DNA of 64,000 nucleotides, taken from contig JAEOAD010000052.1 of NCBI GenBank assembly GCA_036365145.1, forward strand, positions 12,089,501 through 12,153,500, read 5' to 3'. Source of the DNA: Orientallactaga sibirica (Eukaryota; Chordata; Mammalia; Rodentia; Dipodidae). Made by a program: the position numbers and the translations under genes. Below, piece by piece: positions 34,231-45,245 of the stretch (the stretch's first letter is position 1; the number at the start of each line of letters is the position of its first letter). The notes under the pieces are model-generated. The model saw nothing but the letters and a program-made list of their open reading frames with translations. It made no database searches and was not told the origin of the DNA.

Positions 34231-34845
34231 ACACATGTACCACTTCCCTCCACCAGCTGCTCTAGCCATTTTCACGCTGTTTCCAATGTGCACACCTGCG
34301 CTGCCTAACTGCTGCACTCGGTAATCAGCGCATGAAATGCACAACTTCACTAATCACCTGATATCAAAAAGGAATCCAGCTACTATTGTTAAAATTTTGA
34401 CTCACCAGAGATTATGATGAATATAAATATTTTTGATGTAATGATTTCAAGGTATAAACTATACTATACAGGTTATTATAGCTGATAATTAAAACAAAAA
34501 AAAAACAGAGGAAAAACATCATGTGAGATCATTTTCCTCTATGTTTGAGTCTGGATTACTCTAGTATTAAAGAAAATACATCCTCATATATTGAAAGGTT
34601 CTGTGATTAGGGGACATAGATAACCACCCATGACAAGTATCTACCAGCATGACGTGCAACGCTCAAGAACATGCCAGGATACTGCTCCTTTCTCAGACAC
34701 AACTTTTAAAAGAGTCAACATGACTAGAACTGACTAAATCCTTTTCTATGCAGGGCATTTGGCACCATCAAAAGAGTTATGATATAGCTGGCATATAAGG
34801 CAAGTAGACAAAGGGTTAAAAATTAAGGCACTCAGGATCAAATTC
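34231..34845. other. AT-rich unique stretch
   Basis: No repeat or exon recognised. It leads directly into the 65-bp array at AAATTCTAAAGGTGTTCTCA. Confidence 0.45.
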
Positions 34846-37507
34846 TAAAGGTGTTCTCATGAAAACAATGTATTTGACATAGTTTGTATTACCTCAGTGT
34901 TCTGTCTTGGTAAAGGTGCTCTTATGAAAACGATGTATTTGACATGGTTCGTATTGTCTCAGTGTTCTGTCTTGGTAAAGGTGCTCCTATGAAAACGATG
35001 TATTTGACATGGTTCGTATTGCCTCAGTGTTCTGTCTTGGTAAAGGTGCTCCTATGAAAACGATGTATTTGACATGGTTCATATTGCCTCAGTGTTCTGT
35101 CTTGGTAAAGGTGCTCTTATGAAAACGATGTATTTGACATGGTTCGTATTGTCTCAGTGTCCTGTCTTGGTAAAGGTGCTCTTATGAAAACGATGTATTT
35201 GACATGGTTCGTATTGCCTCAGTGTTCTGTCTTGGTAAAGGTGCTCTTATGAAAACGATGTATTTGACATGGTTCGTATTGTCTCAGTGTCCTGTCTTGG
35301 TAAAGGTGCTCTTATGAAAACGATGTATTTGACATGGTTCTTTGCCTCAGTGTTCTGTCTTGGTAAAGGTGCTCCTATGAAAACGATGTATTTGACATGG
35401 TTTGTAGTGTTCTGTCTTTGCCTCAGTGTTCTGTCTTGGTAAAGGTGCTCTTATGAAAACGATGTATTTGACATGGTTCGTATTGCCTCAGTGTTCTGTC
35501 TTGGTAAAGGTGCTCCTATGAAAACGATGTATTTGACATGGTTCGTATTGCCTCAGTGTTCTGTCTTGGTAAAGGTGCTCTTATGAAAACGATGTATTTG
35601 ACATAGTTTGTATTACCTCAGTGTTCTGTCTTGGTAAAGGTGCTCTTATGAAAACGATGTATTTGACATAGTTTGTATTGCCTCAGTGTTCTGTCTTGGT
35701 AAAGGTGCTCTTATGAAAACGATGTATTTGACATGGTTCGTATTGCCTCAGTGTTCTGTCTTGGTAAAGGTGCTCTTATGAAAACGATGTATTTGACATG
35801 GTTCGTATTGTCTCAGTGTTCTGTCTTGGTAAAGGTGCTCTCATGAAAACAATGTATTTGACATGGTTCATATTGTCTCAGTGTTCTGTCTTGGTAAAGG
35901 TGCTCCTATGAAAACGATGTATTTGACATGGTTCGTATTGTCTCAGTGTTCTGTCTTGGTAAAGGTGCTCTCATGAAAACAATGTATTTGACATGGTTCG
36001 TATTGTCTCAGTGTTCTGTCTTGGTAAAGGTGCTCTCATGAAAACGATGTATTTGACATGGTTCGTATTGTCTCAGTGTCCTGTCTTGGTAAAGGTGCTC
36101 TTATGAAAACGATGTATTTGACATGGTTCGTATTGCCTCAGTGTTCTGTCTTGGTAAAGGTGCTCTTATGAAAACGATGTATTTGACATGGTTTGTATTG
36201 TCTCAGTGTTCTGTCTTGGTAAAGGTGCTCCTATGAAAACGATGTATTTGACATGGTTCGTATTGCCTCAGTGTTCTGTCTTGGTAAAGGTGTTATGAAA
36301 ACGATGTATTTGACATGGTTCGTATTGCCTCAGTGTTCTGTCTTGGTAAAGGTGCTCTTATGAAAACGATGTATTTGACATGGTTCGTATTGTCTCAGTG
36401 TTCTGTCTTGGTAAAGGTGCTCTTATGAAAACGATGTATTTGACATGGTTCGTATTGTCTCAGTGTTCTGTCTTGGTAAAGGTGCTCCTATGAAAACGAT
36501 GTATTTGACATGGTTTGTATTGTCTCAGTGTTCTGTCTTGGTAAAGGTGCTCTTATGAAAACGATGTATTTGACATGGTTTGTATTGTCTCAGTGTCCTG
36601 TCTTGGTAAATTATGAAAACGATGTATTTGACATGGTTCGTATTGTCTCAGTGTTCTGTCCTGTATTTGGTGAAAACGTATTTGACATGGTTCGTATTGC
36701 CTCAGTGTTCTGTCTTGGTAAAGGTGTTCTCATGAAAACAATGTATTTGACATAGTTTGTATTACCTCAGTGTTCTGTCTTGGTAAAGGTGCTCTTATGA
36801 AAACGATGTATTTGACATGGTTCGTATTGCCTCAGTGTTCTGTCTTGGTAAAGGTGCTCTTATGAAAACGATGTATTTGACATGGTTCGTATTGCCTCAG
36901 TGTTCTGTCTTGGTAAAGGTGCTCTTATGAAAACGATGTATTTGACATGGTTCGTATTGTCTCAGTGTTCTGTCTTGGTAAAGGTGCTCCTATGAAAACG
37001 ATGTATTTGACATGGTTCGTATTGCCTCAGTGTTCTGTCTTGGTAAAGGTGCTCTTATGAAAACGATGTATTTGACATGGTTCGTATTGCCTCAGTGTTC
37101 TGTCTTGGTAAAGGTGCTCCTATGAAAACGATGTATTTGACATGGTTTGTATTGTCTCAGTGTTCTGTCTTGGTAAAGGTGCTCTTATGAAAACGATGTA
37201 TTTGACATGGTTCGTATTGCCTCAGTGTCCTGTCTTGGCAAAGGTGCTCTTATGAAAACGATGTATCATTGTCTCAGTGTCCTGTCTTGGTAAAGGTGCT
37301 CTTATGAAAACGATGTATTTGACAATTGCCTCAGTGTCCTGTCTTGGTAAAGGTGCTCCTATGAAAACGATGTATTTGACATGGTTCGTATTGTCTCAGT
37401 GTCCTGTCTTGGTAAAGGTGCTCCTATGAAAACGATGTATTTGACATGGTTCGTATTGTCTCAGTGTCCTGTCTTGGTAAAGGTGCTCCTATGAAAACGA
37501 TGTATTT
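34846..37507. repeat. 65-bp minisatellite, about 41 copies
   Basis: GAAAAC(G/A)ATG recurs every 65 bp from 34861 (34861, 34926, 34991 and so on) to 37493; a reference unit is 34926-34990. Variant sites within units are CTCTTAT / CTCCTAT / CTCTCAT, GGTTCGTATT / AGTTTGTATT, TGCCTCAG / TGTCTCAG and TGTTCTG / TGTCCTG. Length variants occur at about 35338-35425, 36291-36296, 36605-36690 and 37264-37330. The period is not a multiple of three, so the array does not code. The array ends abruptly in GATGTATTTCTCAATAC. Confidence 0.97.
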
Positions 37508-37699
37508 CTCAATACTCCCTTCTAAGACTTTACCCTGACTTTTTGATGTTCTGAATGCTGCATTTGCCTCTCTGTGCTGACTCACTAATATTGGCGGTAG
37601 CGACACTGAGTTCAGCAGATCCATATCCTCTGGACTAGGTGGACTCTAACACTCTGTCAAGTGACCCTTGCAGTCACTTACTCTCTGCATACCACAGCT

Positions 37700-37741
37700 C
37701 CCATCATGCTGGGGTTAAAGGCATGCACAACTACTCTGGCC
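37700..37741 (-). mobile_element. Short B1 fragment, antisense
   Basis: ATGCTGGGGTTAAAGGCATG and ACAACTACTCTGGCC correspond to the antisense start of a B1. Confidence 0.6.
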
Positions 37742-37914
37742 TTGAAATTCTTTAAGTCATAATAATAACTTGTTACAGTGGTGTTTTGTGGTTTAGAGAC
37801 TTTAACAAAATTATACAACAAATGAAAGAGCTGGGCTGTTGAGTCAGAAAAACATATTCCAATCACTGTGAAGAGTTTCCTCGTCACCTCACTGCCATCT
37901 GCTCTTGGTTGGCA

Positions 37915-38000
37915 TTATGAGTACTAAGTACTGTGCAGGGTTGTTCTGAGGATTAAGTAAACTGAAGCACAATGCCTGGCTCGTAGAAAGGCTCACTGCT
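37915..38000 (+). mobile_element. MIR remnant, target of a B1 insertion
   Basis: GGGTTGTTCTGAGGATTAAG, GCACAATGCCTGGCTCGTAG and AAAGGCTCACTGCT follow the MIR phrase 'ggttgttgtgaggattaaatg ... agtgcctggcacatagtaa'. The B1 at 38001 inserted at its end. Confidence 0.65.
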
Positions 38001-38790
38001 AGGCTGGGCATGGTGGCACATGCCTTTAATCATAGCACTCGGGAGGCAGAGGTAGGAGGATCGCCATGAGTTCGAGGCCACCCTGAGACTACATAGTAAA
38101 TTCCACGTCAGCCTGGACTAGAGTGAAACCCTACCTTAAGGAGGGAGGGAGGTAGGGAGGGAGGGAGGAAGGAAGGAAGGAAGGGGGAAGGAAAGAAAGG
38201 GAAGAAGGGAAAGGAAGAAAGGAGGAAAGAAAGGAGGAAAGAAAGGAAAGGAGGAAAGTAAGGAGGAAAGTAAGGAGGAAAGAAAGAAAGGAAGGAAGAA
38301 AGGAAAGGAGGAAAGGAAGGAAGAAAGGAAGGAGGAAAGGAAAGGAAGGAGGAAAGGAAGGAAGAAAGGAAGGAAGAAAGGAAAGAAAGAAAGGAGGAAA
38401 GAAAGGAAGGAAAGGAAAGAAGGAAAGGAAAGGAAGGAGGAAAGGAAAGGAGGAAAGGAAGGAAGGAGGAAAGGAAGGAGGAAAGGAAGGAAGGAGGAAA
38501 GGAAGGAAGGAGGAAAGGAAGGAAGGAGGAAAGGAAGGAAGGAGGAAAGGAAGGAAGGAGGAAAGGAAGGAGGAAAGGAAGGAGGAAAGGAAGGAGGAAA
38601 GGAAGGAGGAAAGGAAGGAAGGAAGGAGGAAAGGAAGGAAGGAAGGAGGAAAGGAAGGAAGAAAGGAAAGGAAGGAAGAAAGGAAAGAAAGAAAGGAGGA
38701 AAGAAAGGAAATAAATGAAGAAAGAAAGGAAAGAAGGGGAAGGAAGGAAGAAAGAAAGGAAGAAAGAAAGAAATGAAAGGAAAGGAAGAA
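38001..38790 (+). mobile_element. B1 SINE whose tail is a giant polypurine tract
   Basis: The B1 body (AGGCTGGGCATGGTGGCACA to GAAACCCTACCTTAA) ends near 38139. What follows is purine only, apart from a few stray T, up to 38790. The insertion duplication AGAAAGGCTCACTGCT at 37985-38000 reappears after the tract as AGAAAGGCTCATTGCT at 38791-38806, with one mismatch. The tract therefore lies inside the insertion and grew from the SINE's own A-rich tail. Confidence 0.92.
38139..38790 (+). repeat. (GGAA/GAAAG)n polypurine tract, about 650 bp
   Basis: Mixed GGAA, GGAGGAAA and GAAAG units. The centre (about 38440-38640) is regular GGAAGGAGGAAA, and the edges are richer in AGAAAG. The complementary strand gives a 230-codon Phe/Ser/Leu/Pro frame, which is an artefact. 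Confidence 0.97.
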
Positions 38791-38806
38791 AGAAAGGCTC
38801 ATTGCT

Positions 38807-39900
38807 GTTTTAACAATCAACATAATTCTTATTTATATTACTGCAGTGTACAAGTCCCAGCCTACATTTCTAAATTAGCTAAATAAATCATCTGCAGTTT
38901 CATTTGGTTTTCTAACAAGGCAAATAGGATCATCTGTGTTTCTTTTCTCCATCTCTCTCTGACAGACAGGAGTGTGGGGTCAGTCACAGGCTGTGGCAGG
39001 AAAAATGACTGTGTTTGCTGACTCGTGCTTTGATGACTAAGCAATGTGCACTCCTCAAGTGCAGCAAAGTCAGGGAACAGGTTGCTAGTAAAATATCTCC
39101 AGATATTAGAACACAGAACTTCACAGACACACCCACAGCCACTCAAAACAAGTCTCTTGATTATCCTGCCTACATTTAGGACAAGCTTTATTGGCAAAGG
39201 ATTTGTGCCAACGACATCCTTCATTAACTGAGAAGTTTAGTGATGTGTTTCATGTCACAAATACTTTTAAAGAAATCATTAAGTAGCACAAAATAGAAAG
39301 CACATTGTTGACTGAAAACTGTGAGTCTAAGTTAGATGCTCAAGTAAGTGTACTGCAGTAAATGAAGAAAGAAGTATCATCTTAAGGCCTCGGTGCCTCC
39401 CCACATTCCAGGGCATGCAGGCTGCACCCCCCCCCCCATGAACTTCTACAGGACGGGCTCTCAGTGCTCAATGGCAATGCGACTGCCAAGCCCACAAGTC
39501 CATATCACATTGGTTATAATCAAAGAATTAAAAATAAAATTAGAAAGCCAAACTGATAGTGACAACAGTTGTGTTTACCACACCTATCAATGTGTTTGGA
39601 ATCGGGACTGTACATTTCTTTAAAATAATGGGTATTAGCTATAAAGAAGCTTTATCTTTGTATCTTAAAGCATATTAACCCTAAAAGAATAACCATTTAG
39701 GGGGGAAAAATTGACACCTCCTCTTACATAATGGTTTGAGACCTTTCATAGCAGACATAAGCAATTCCATGTCAGTGTAGCAACTGCAAGATGAAGGTGA
39801 TTATTTGTCACACATGTCATCATTACATAATAGAACTTACTAGAGATCAGAGTAAAGGAAGTTCATTTATTCATGCCACTTTTATTTTTACGTCTCTTTC
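38807..39900. other. Non-coding stretch downstream of the LCLAT1 exon
   Basis: Unique-looking intronic sequence with a ten-base poly-C at 39429-39438. No further exon of the gene was found here. Confidence 0.45.
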
Positions 39901-39902
39901 CC

Positions 39903-39958
39903 AGCCCCTGGGCCTTGAGTTTGCTAGGCAAACACGTGTCCACTAAGCTAAGCCTCAC
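39903..39958 (-). mobile_element. ID-like SINE fragment, antisense
   Basis: CCCCTGGGCCTTGAGTTTGC and TAGGCAAACACGTGTCCACT with AAGCTAAGCC correspond to an antisense ID/B4 head ('...gctaggcaagcactctaccactgagctaca'). It ends 34 bp before the LCLAT1 exon boundary. Confidence 0.5.
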
Positions 39959-39991
39959 TCTCTCTTAAAGTGCAGTCTGAGATGCGCTCAC

Positions 39992-40108
39992 CTTCTCTTA
40001 GACGGTCCACCACGAAAGTAAAGCCTGTAGTTCTTGGATGCAGCACGTAATCATATTTTTGAAGTCCATTCTTCTCAGCAAATTCATTACTACGAGCCTT
40101 GCTATTTT
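39992..40108 (-). CDS. LCLAT1: LCLAT1 internal coding exon (downstream of the two seen)
   Basis: A 117-bp exon on the minus strand encodes 39 codons, from ENSKARSN through EKNGLQKYDYVLHPRTTGF to VVDRLREG. I recognise this as lysocardiolipin acyltransferase 1 (ALCAT1/AGPAT8), an ER and mitochondria-associated membrane enzyme that transfers acyl groups to lysophospholipids, notably in cardiolipin remodelling. The HPRTTGF part lies in the fourth conserved block of the PlsC/AGPAT acyltransferase fold. The acceptor is a good pyrimidine tract ending TTCTGTTTAG (reverse of 40109-40118), and the donor is GAAG|GTGAGC at 39992/39991. Both ends are phase 1, and the first codon (Glu) is completed by the G from the preceding exon. 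Residue differences from the human protein, as I recall it, are conservative (Ser to Ala, Glu to Asp). The next exon, after LREG, was not found in the window. Confidence 0.95.
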
Positions 40109-40494
40109 CTAAACAGAACAAGAGATTAGGAACCATAAGATAAAGAAAGATAGTGAGGTCAAGACATGAAGAATTTCTTGAATAAAAATAGCACTTAAAT
40201 GTTCTATAACTAGACAGCATTCTGAGATGATACAGATATTTTTAATAATCCCTTACAAAGATCCCAAAACAATCTGCTGGAGTTAAAGAATATTACAAAA
40301 TGTGTCAAGTGGGTTTCAGTGTTTCCTAAAATTTACATCTAAATCTTTACAGCTCTTTAGAAGACCTCAAAAGTCAATGAAAATTGAGGGGCAATTATAG
40401 TACTAACAAGTTAATGTTTTCATTAACATAATCCTTTATGTAGCACAAATTGAAATATAAAATGTTAATAAGAATAAAAACTCAATGTGAGTAT

Positions 40495-41757
40495 GAATAA
40501 AACTCAGTAGCAAAAGCCAGTAAGCTAGAAAGGGGATATAAAGGGAACAGAAAGGGAGGGAGGGGGGACTTAATAGGATGGTATTGTATACATGTAAGTA
40601 GACAAACAGATTAATGGGGGTGAAGAGGCCTAAGTGAGGTCAGGGGAAGAGACTGAGTAAAGGAAAGGTGGAGGGAGGGCTAATCAAAATCTAAGAGGAT
40701 ATAAATAAGTCATATGGAAACCTACTTTTCTGGACAATGGAACACTAAAGAAGCAATACACTGTTACTAGAAAATGTTCAGTGCCAGGGAGGGGATACCC
40801 CCAAAACATTACAGGCCGTTGCCGAGGCCCTTGGTTTCCCACCAGGAAGAGATGGTAAGACCCTATTGCTGAAGACTCCATATACTTGAGCTGCAAGGTC
40901 ACTGAGAAATCCTGCTGGAGCTGAGCTGAAAGCTTCCTCCATGTGGACCAGCTGACAGAAAGTTGGAAACAGCTATACTGTGTGCAGTTCAATAGGAGAG
41001 AGAAAAATCACCAGTGGAGATACTTAACAGTGGACATTGCAAGATTTACATTTGGCCAGCCAGGCCAAATGAGCCAACAGGTGCAATAGTGGAATGTCTG
41101 TTGTGGGGGAAACAAACTGCTCTCTAATTGGACTGGAGGCCCGCTCCATGGGAGGAAATACATCCCTGATATTGAAAACCTACAACAGGGGTAATCATGA
41201 GCCCTAGGGGTGTAACGTCTGCTGATATTTGGCTAAATGTATATACTATGCTCACCAAACTGCCCAGTAAGCACTTCTCTTTATGTTCACACCCATATAT
41301 TAATGCTGCTCTCACTTTTGGTTAGTGAAGCTTCTCTTTCAGATGGCAGTGACCTTGGGATGACTCAGAGGCACCATGGTGCTGAGAAGAAGGGACAGAG
41401 GGGTGTTCAACACTGAAATTTCTCTAACACACCTTCCAAGGCTTAGGGTCCATTGCGGAAGAGGTGGTGGAAAGAATGTAAGAGCCAAAGGAAGGGTAGG
41501 ACTCCTTACAACATGCTCCTCCAGACACAAAATGGCCTGGATATCCATGACTCACAGTGCCTGACACTACCTACACAAGACCATCAAAATAGGAGGTAAA
41601 GATGATGACATCAAAATTAAAAGAGAGACTGATTGAGAGAGGGAGGGGCTATGATAGAGTGGAGTTTCAAAAGAGAAAGTGGGGGGAGGGAAGAAAGTAC
41701 CATGGGATATTGTCTACAATTAAGGAAGTTGTCAATAAAAAAAATTTTTTAAAGAAT
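40495..41757 (+). mobile_element. LINE-1 3' end in the LCLAT1 intron
   Basis: Second copy of the element at 27985, longer at its 5' side (GAAAGGGAGGGAGGGGGGAC and TACATGTAAGTAGACAAACA precede the shared part). It ends GGAAGTTGTCAATAAAAAAA. The transcript orientation is opposite to LCLAT1. Confidence 0.6.
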
Positions 41758-41842
41758 AAAACCTAACAAAATACAAAAATTTAGACATCCATAAATAATA
41801 ATTAATAATCAAATATATTGGATTAGCACTTTAACTCAATAA

Positions 41843-42460
41843 TTGAGGCTTTTGGAGCACAGTGAAGTATCTGCCTTGTTCAGGCACAGGGCAGCTAGGA
41901 TTACTAATCAAAACCGCTCCACAGCCAAACGGCGCATTTTACACATTGTGTACAAACATCTGAACGTGGTTTGGCGGAACAGAGTTACAGTGTCAAGCAT
42001 ATGTTTCAGTTGTTGGCAAAAACTCCCTTTTCCATTCCATGGGGGAATTTCACAAATTCCAAGAAGAACCAAACCCATTATTCAGCAAATACATTTGGAA
42101 ATGGCAAAGTGTCCAGAAATCGAACCTCAATGGTTGGGAGAGACCATGAAATACCTTCTGATGACAGCAGATGTCAGAACCTGCCATCCTCAGCTGTATT
42201 CGGAAATTTATAGACGAGCACAAGAAAAATAGCTACACAAATACAACTTTCCTAGGGTAAATTTAAGACCAGTACGTCCTCCGGACTGCCAAGAACCACA
42301 GATGTATTCCACAATATTAAATATTCAAAGAACACTGTTATGGAAGATGTTCTATCATTTTCTAATAGGGAAATTGATCCCAGTTCCCCCAGCTCTGAAA
42401 AGAAAAGGCCTACACTACAGAAAGCAGTAAAGCTGCTCTTCATTCTGACAATGACCTAGG
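41843..42460 (+). pseudogene. Unidentified stop-poor region, possible processed pseudogene
   Basis: From 41971 one plus-strand frame runs about 160 codons with only two internal stops (near 42211 and 42253), from AEQSYSVKHMFQLLAKTPF through SRNRTSMVGRDHEIPSDDS to SSPSSEKKRPTLQK. Its first codon is TTG in a context (TTTGGCGGAACAG) that could be a mutated ATGGCG. Another frame (41843-42232) is open for 130 codons. The Ser/Lys-rich, low-complexity protein character is gene-like, but I do not recognise the parent, and no poly-A tail or target duplication is evident. It may equally be old repeat sequence that happens to lack stops. Confidence 0.3.
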
Positions 42461-43285
42461 CATGCGCTACAAAACAGAGCTCTCTTAGAGGCACGGGCAG
42501 ACCACAAAAGGGTTAGGAGTCCCAGAGACACCAGAGGTGAGCAGCTACTCACTGCGTTGTTCTTCAGCTCATCAGAAACTCTGAGGAGTCTGAAGACATA
42601 AGGAACTTCTGTTATAGATGTGAATACAGTATTCACAGCTCTAAAATGTATAGTCATGGTGTGAGAAGGCAGAAATCACATGGAGAGACTAGATGATTTT
42701 CCAAATTAACATATCTTACTTCCATTAGTAGGAAGAAGTTATAACCAATTGTGGAGTTTGCAGATTTTTCTCTCCCGTCACTTAATCTACCCATCTCCCA
42801 AGCCGTTATTATCAGTAACTGTGCTAGCACCCCACTCCCAGCACCCACACCATGAGCCTGCTGGCCATGTTCCTCTCTCAACCCAGCTGCTCCAGGTCGA
42901 CGTGGCTGTTACTGACTTTAGCCCAGAAGGCCTCTCACTGCAGACAGTCTTCCGCTCTTTGCATTTGGTTTCTACTTACACAGGAGCTCAATAGAGGCCT
43001 GTCCTTGGCCACCATATAAAGAACAGCACCCTACCTCCTTTTATTACCTTTCCTCATCCTAGCTCATTGTTGGGCACAGACACTTATGACAACCATACAA
43101 ACTCTGATCACTTTCCTTGCATAATGAGAGCTTCATGAAAGGACCTTCATTCTGTTATAAAAGCTCGAGATACTTGTATACTTATTAAACAAAGTTTTAT
43201 GTACAAGAATGCTCCATTGTATATCACTGTTAAAATACGGAAATAGTGTTCCTTTCCAAGTGAGAAACACAGATCTTAAAAACAC
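42461..43285. other. Intronic stretch, nothing recognised
   Basis: Unique-looking sequence without SINEs, between the possible pseudogene and an old repeat. Confidence 0.4.
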
Positions 43286-43690
43286 AGCCTGTCAATTGTG
43301 ATGGCTCACTCGACATAACGAGACCAAAGTGCCAGAGTATTTCCTCAGCATTCCAGGTCTGGTGAAGGCTGTTTTAAAGACAAGACTTCAACCAGTAGGT
43401 GGAGTAGAGCAGATTACCCTCCTTGGTGTGGCTGGGCCTCTTCTAAGTCAAATGCAAGTCCAAGACACAGAGGTTCTGGAACCTTCCCCGAGGAAGAGCT
43501 TCTGCCTCCAGATCACATTTACACTCAAACTGCAGCGCTTCCCAGAGCTCTACTCAGTGGCCCACACTGCAGTTTGACTTGCCAAGTCTCTACCATTGTC
43601 AGGATCATTTCCTCAAGATAAATCTTAACTCCTCTCCCTAAACACTGTGTTGAATCTGTTTCTCCGAGACTCTAACGCTCTTGTATTACG
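43286..43690. repeat. Ancient interspersed repeat, family unresolved
   Basis: CTGTCAATTGTGATGGCTCA, CAACCAGTAGGTGGAGTAGA, GCAGATTACCCTCC, TGGTGTGGCTGGGCCTC and CCCCGAGGAAGAGCTTCTGC follow, in order, the blocks of an old mammalian repeat beginning 'tgtcaacttgac' and containing 'gtaaagcagattgccctcc'. I know the pattern but cannot assign the class safely. Confidence 0.5.
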
Positions 43691-45050
43691 TAAAACTACT
43701 CAATCTTTTCAAAGAACAAATCATTATGCAAAAAATTTAAATCTAACAATGGGTGAAAAAAATGGACAAAGAAAAGCATAATGTCAAGCCTTCAGTTTTT
43801 TTAAGATTATAAAGGAGTCAGTATACATACACAGATATACATATTCCTATGAATGTGTGCACATGGATGTGTGACATGCTCCCCCCAAATGAATCAAAAT
43901 CTACAGAGTATTTACTAATGGGTCATGGGATTATAACAAATTCCGTGTATACATTCATGTTTCAGTTCCCAAAAATTTGATGTATATTAGTTCCTTTAAC
44001 AAGAAGTTATAAACACTTATATATGAAGACAAATATATAGAAACTATAATTAAATGTACTATTTTGAAAACCCATGAACAAACTGAATTCAGAGAATATA
44101 AGAGGTTACAAAATTTCCTTTTAAAATTAAAGATCCAAATTTAAAATTAACTTTGGCAATTAAAAATACTTTTTAGTTAACAGATACATTTTATAAATCA
44201 GAGATATTTTGTTAGCTCATTCTTTTACAAAAATCCTTTTTTCCTAACACAGTAAAAATTACCTGTGGAAGTTTGTTTTTTAAAAAAGAAAGCTTCAGGA
44301 TCAGTCTGTATATAGCAAATATCCTGGTTTTTGCAAGCTGGTCTTAAAATGTAAATGCCATTTTAACTTATAAAAACATCACATAGTGGGGAACACTCTA
44401 GACTTCAAGCATCTGCAACTACATATAAAATTCATCATTTATAACAGAAACCTCAGAAAAAAGCAAAGAGTGAAATATTTTAAATAAACTTTATTGACTC
44501 TGAAAGCCAATGTATGAACACATTAACACTAATGTAGTAACACACGACCTTGTTAGCTTTTGTTTACTAAATGGTAAGTTTCAAATTGCCATTCTTTATT
44601 TTAAACTTTGGTCATCACAGCTATAAATCCAGCAATCATTTCAGGATAAGGTTTTCTATACTACAACAAACAAATTAATGATTTCAATACTTAACCTTAG
44701 GTACAATACAAGCTAAGTATTACAAACTGAACCTGGCTATCTATCAGTTACATTCTCCTAAGGAGAGTCTTAGTCTGGAGATCAACAATCCCAACCTCAG
44801 TGTGGTCTGCTTTCCAGCCCAAACAGTGGACAGCAATGTTATCCAATGTCATCCTCCATAGTGTTCTGTGACCTACACGTCTTCTACCTTAACCAGAAGT
44901 CAAGCAGACAGTCTAAAAAAGGCACGTATTTCAGAGACTTGCCTAGCATAAAAACATGACCGTGGTTTGTCCCTTCCCTTCATGGTTCCATGGTCCTCCC
45001 TCCCTTTCTTCCTTATTTCCTTTTTTTCCATGGAGCAATAGCCCCAGTCT
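43691..45050. other. AT-rich intronic stretch
   Basis: No exon or repeat recognised. Long A/T runs, including a TTTTAAAATTAAAG cluster near 44121-44150. Confidence 0.45.
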
Positions 45051-45052
45051 TA

Positions 45053-45155
45053 TTTTGTTTTTTACTCTTTATTTTCAAAAAAGGCCTCATTAAGTTGCCC
45101 AGACTAATCTTAAACTCGCTCTGTAATTCAGGCTGGCCTTGAACTTGTGATCTTC
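45053..45155 (-). mobile_element. Old B1-like SINE, antisense, near an exon
   Basis: TTTTGTTTTTTACTCTTTAT, GGCCTCATTAAGTTGCCCAG, and TTCAGGCTGGCCTTGAACTT with TGATCTTCC are eroded antisense B1 blocks. It ends about 90 bp from the LCLAT1 donor site, in the same orientation as the gene. Confidence 0.65.
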
Positions 45156-45245
45156 CAAGATGACACATAATAAGTTTAGACTAAATGAGTTAGTTTTAAG
45201 TTCTTCTGTTTTAAAAGTCGGTGATCCAAACCAAGGCTACCTTAC

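Larger units (their letters stand above)
40109..45245 (-). other. LCLAT1: LCLAT1 intron between the two recognised exons
   Basis: A 5,137-bp intron with GT at its start (complement of 45244-45245, GTAAG) and AG at its end (complement of 40109-40110). Splicing joins phase 1 to phase 1 and restores the motif FPEGTDLT-ENSK without a frame break. It contains an L1 3' end, an old repeat, an unidentified stop-containing frame, an antisense B1-like piece and otherwise AT-rich unique sequence. Confidence 0.9.

Noticed and set aside
34846..37507. CRISPR-like array
   Set aside because: The units are directly adjacent with no unique spacers, and the DNA is mammalian. The same applies to the 30-bp and 52-bp arrays.
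38131..38823. 230-codon minus-strand frame rich in Phe, Ser, Leu and Pro
   Set aside because: It is the complement of a simple GGAA/GAAAG tract that grew in a B1 tail, with no independent sign of coding.
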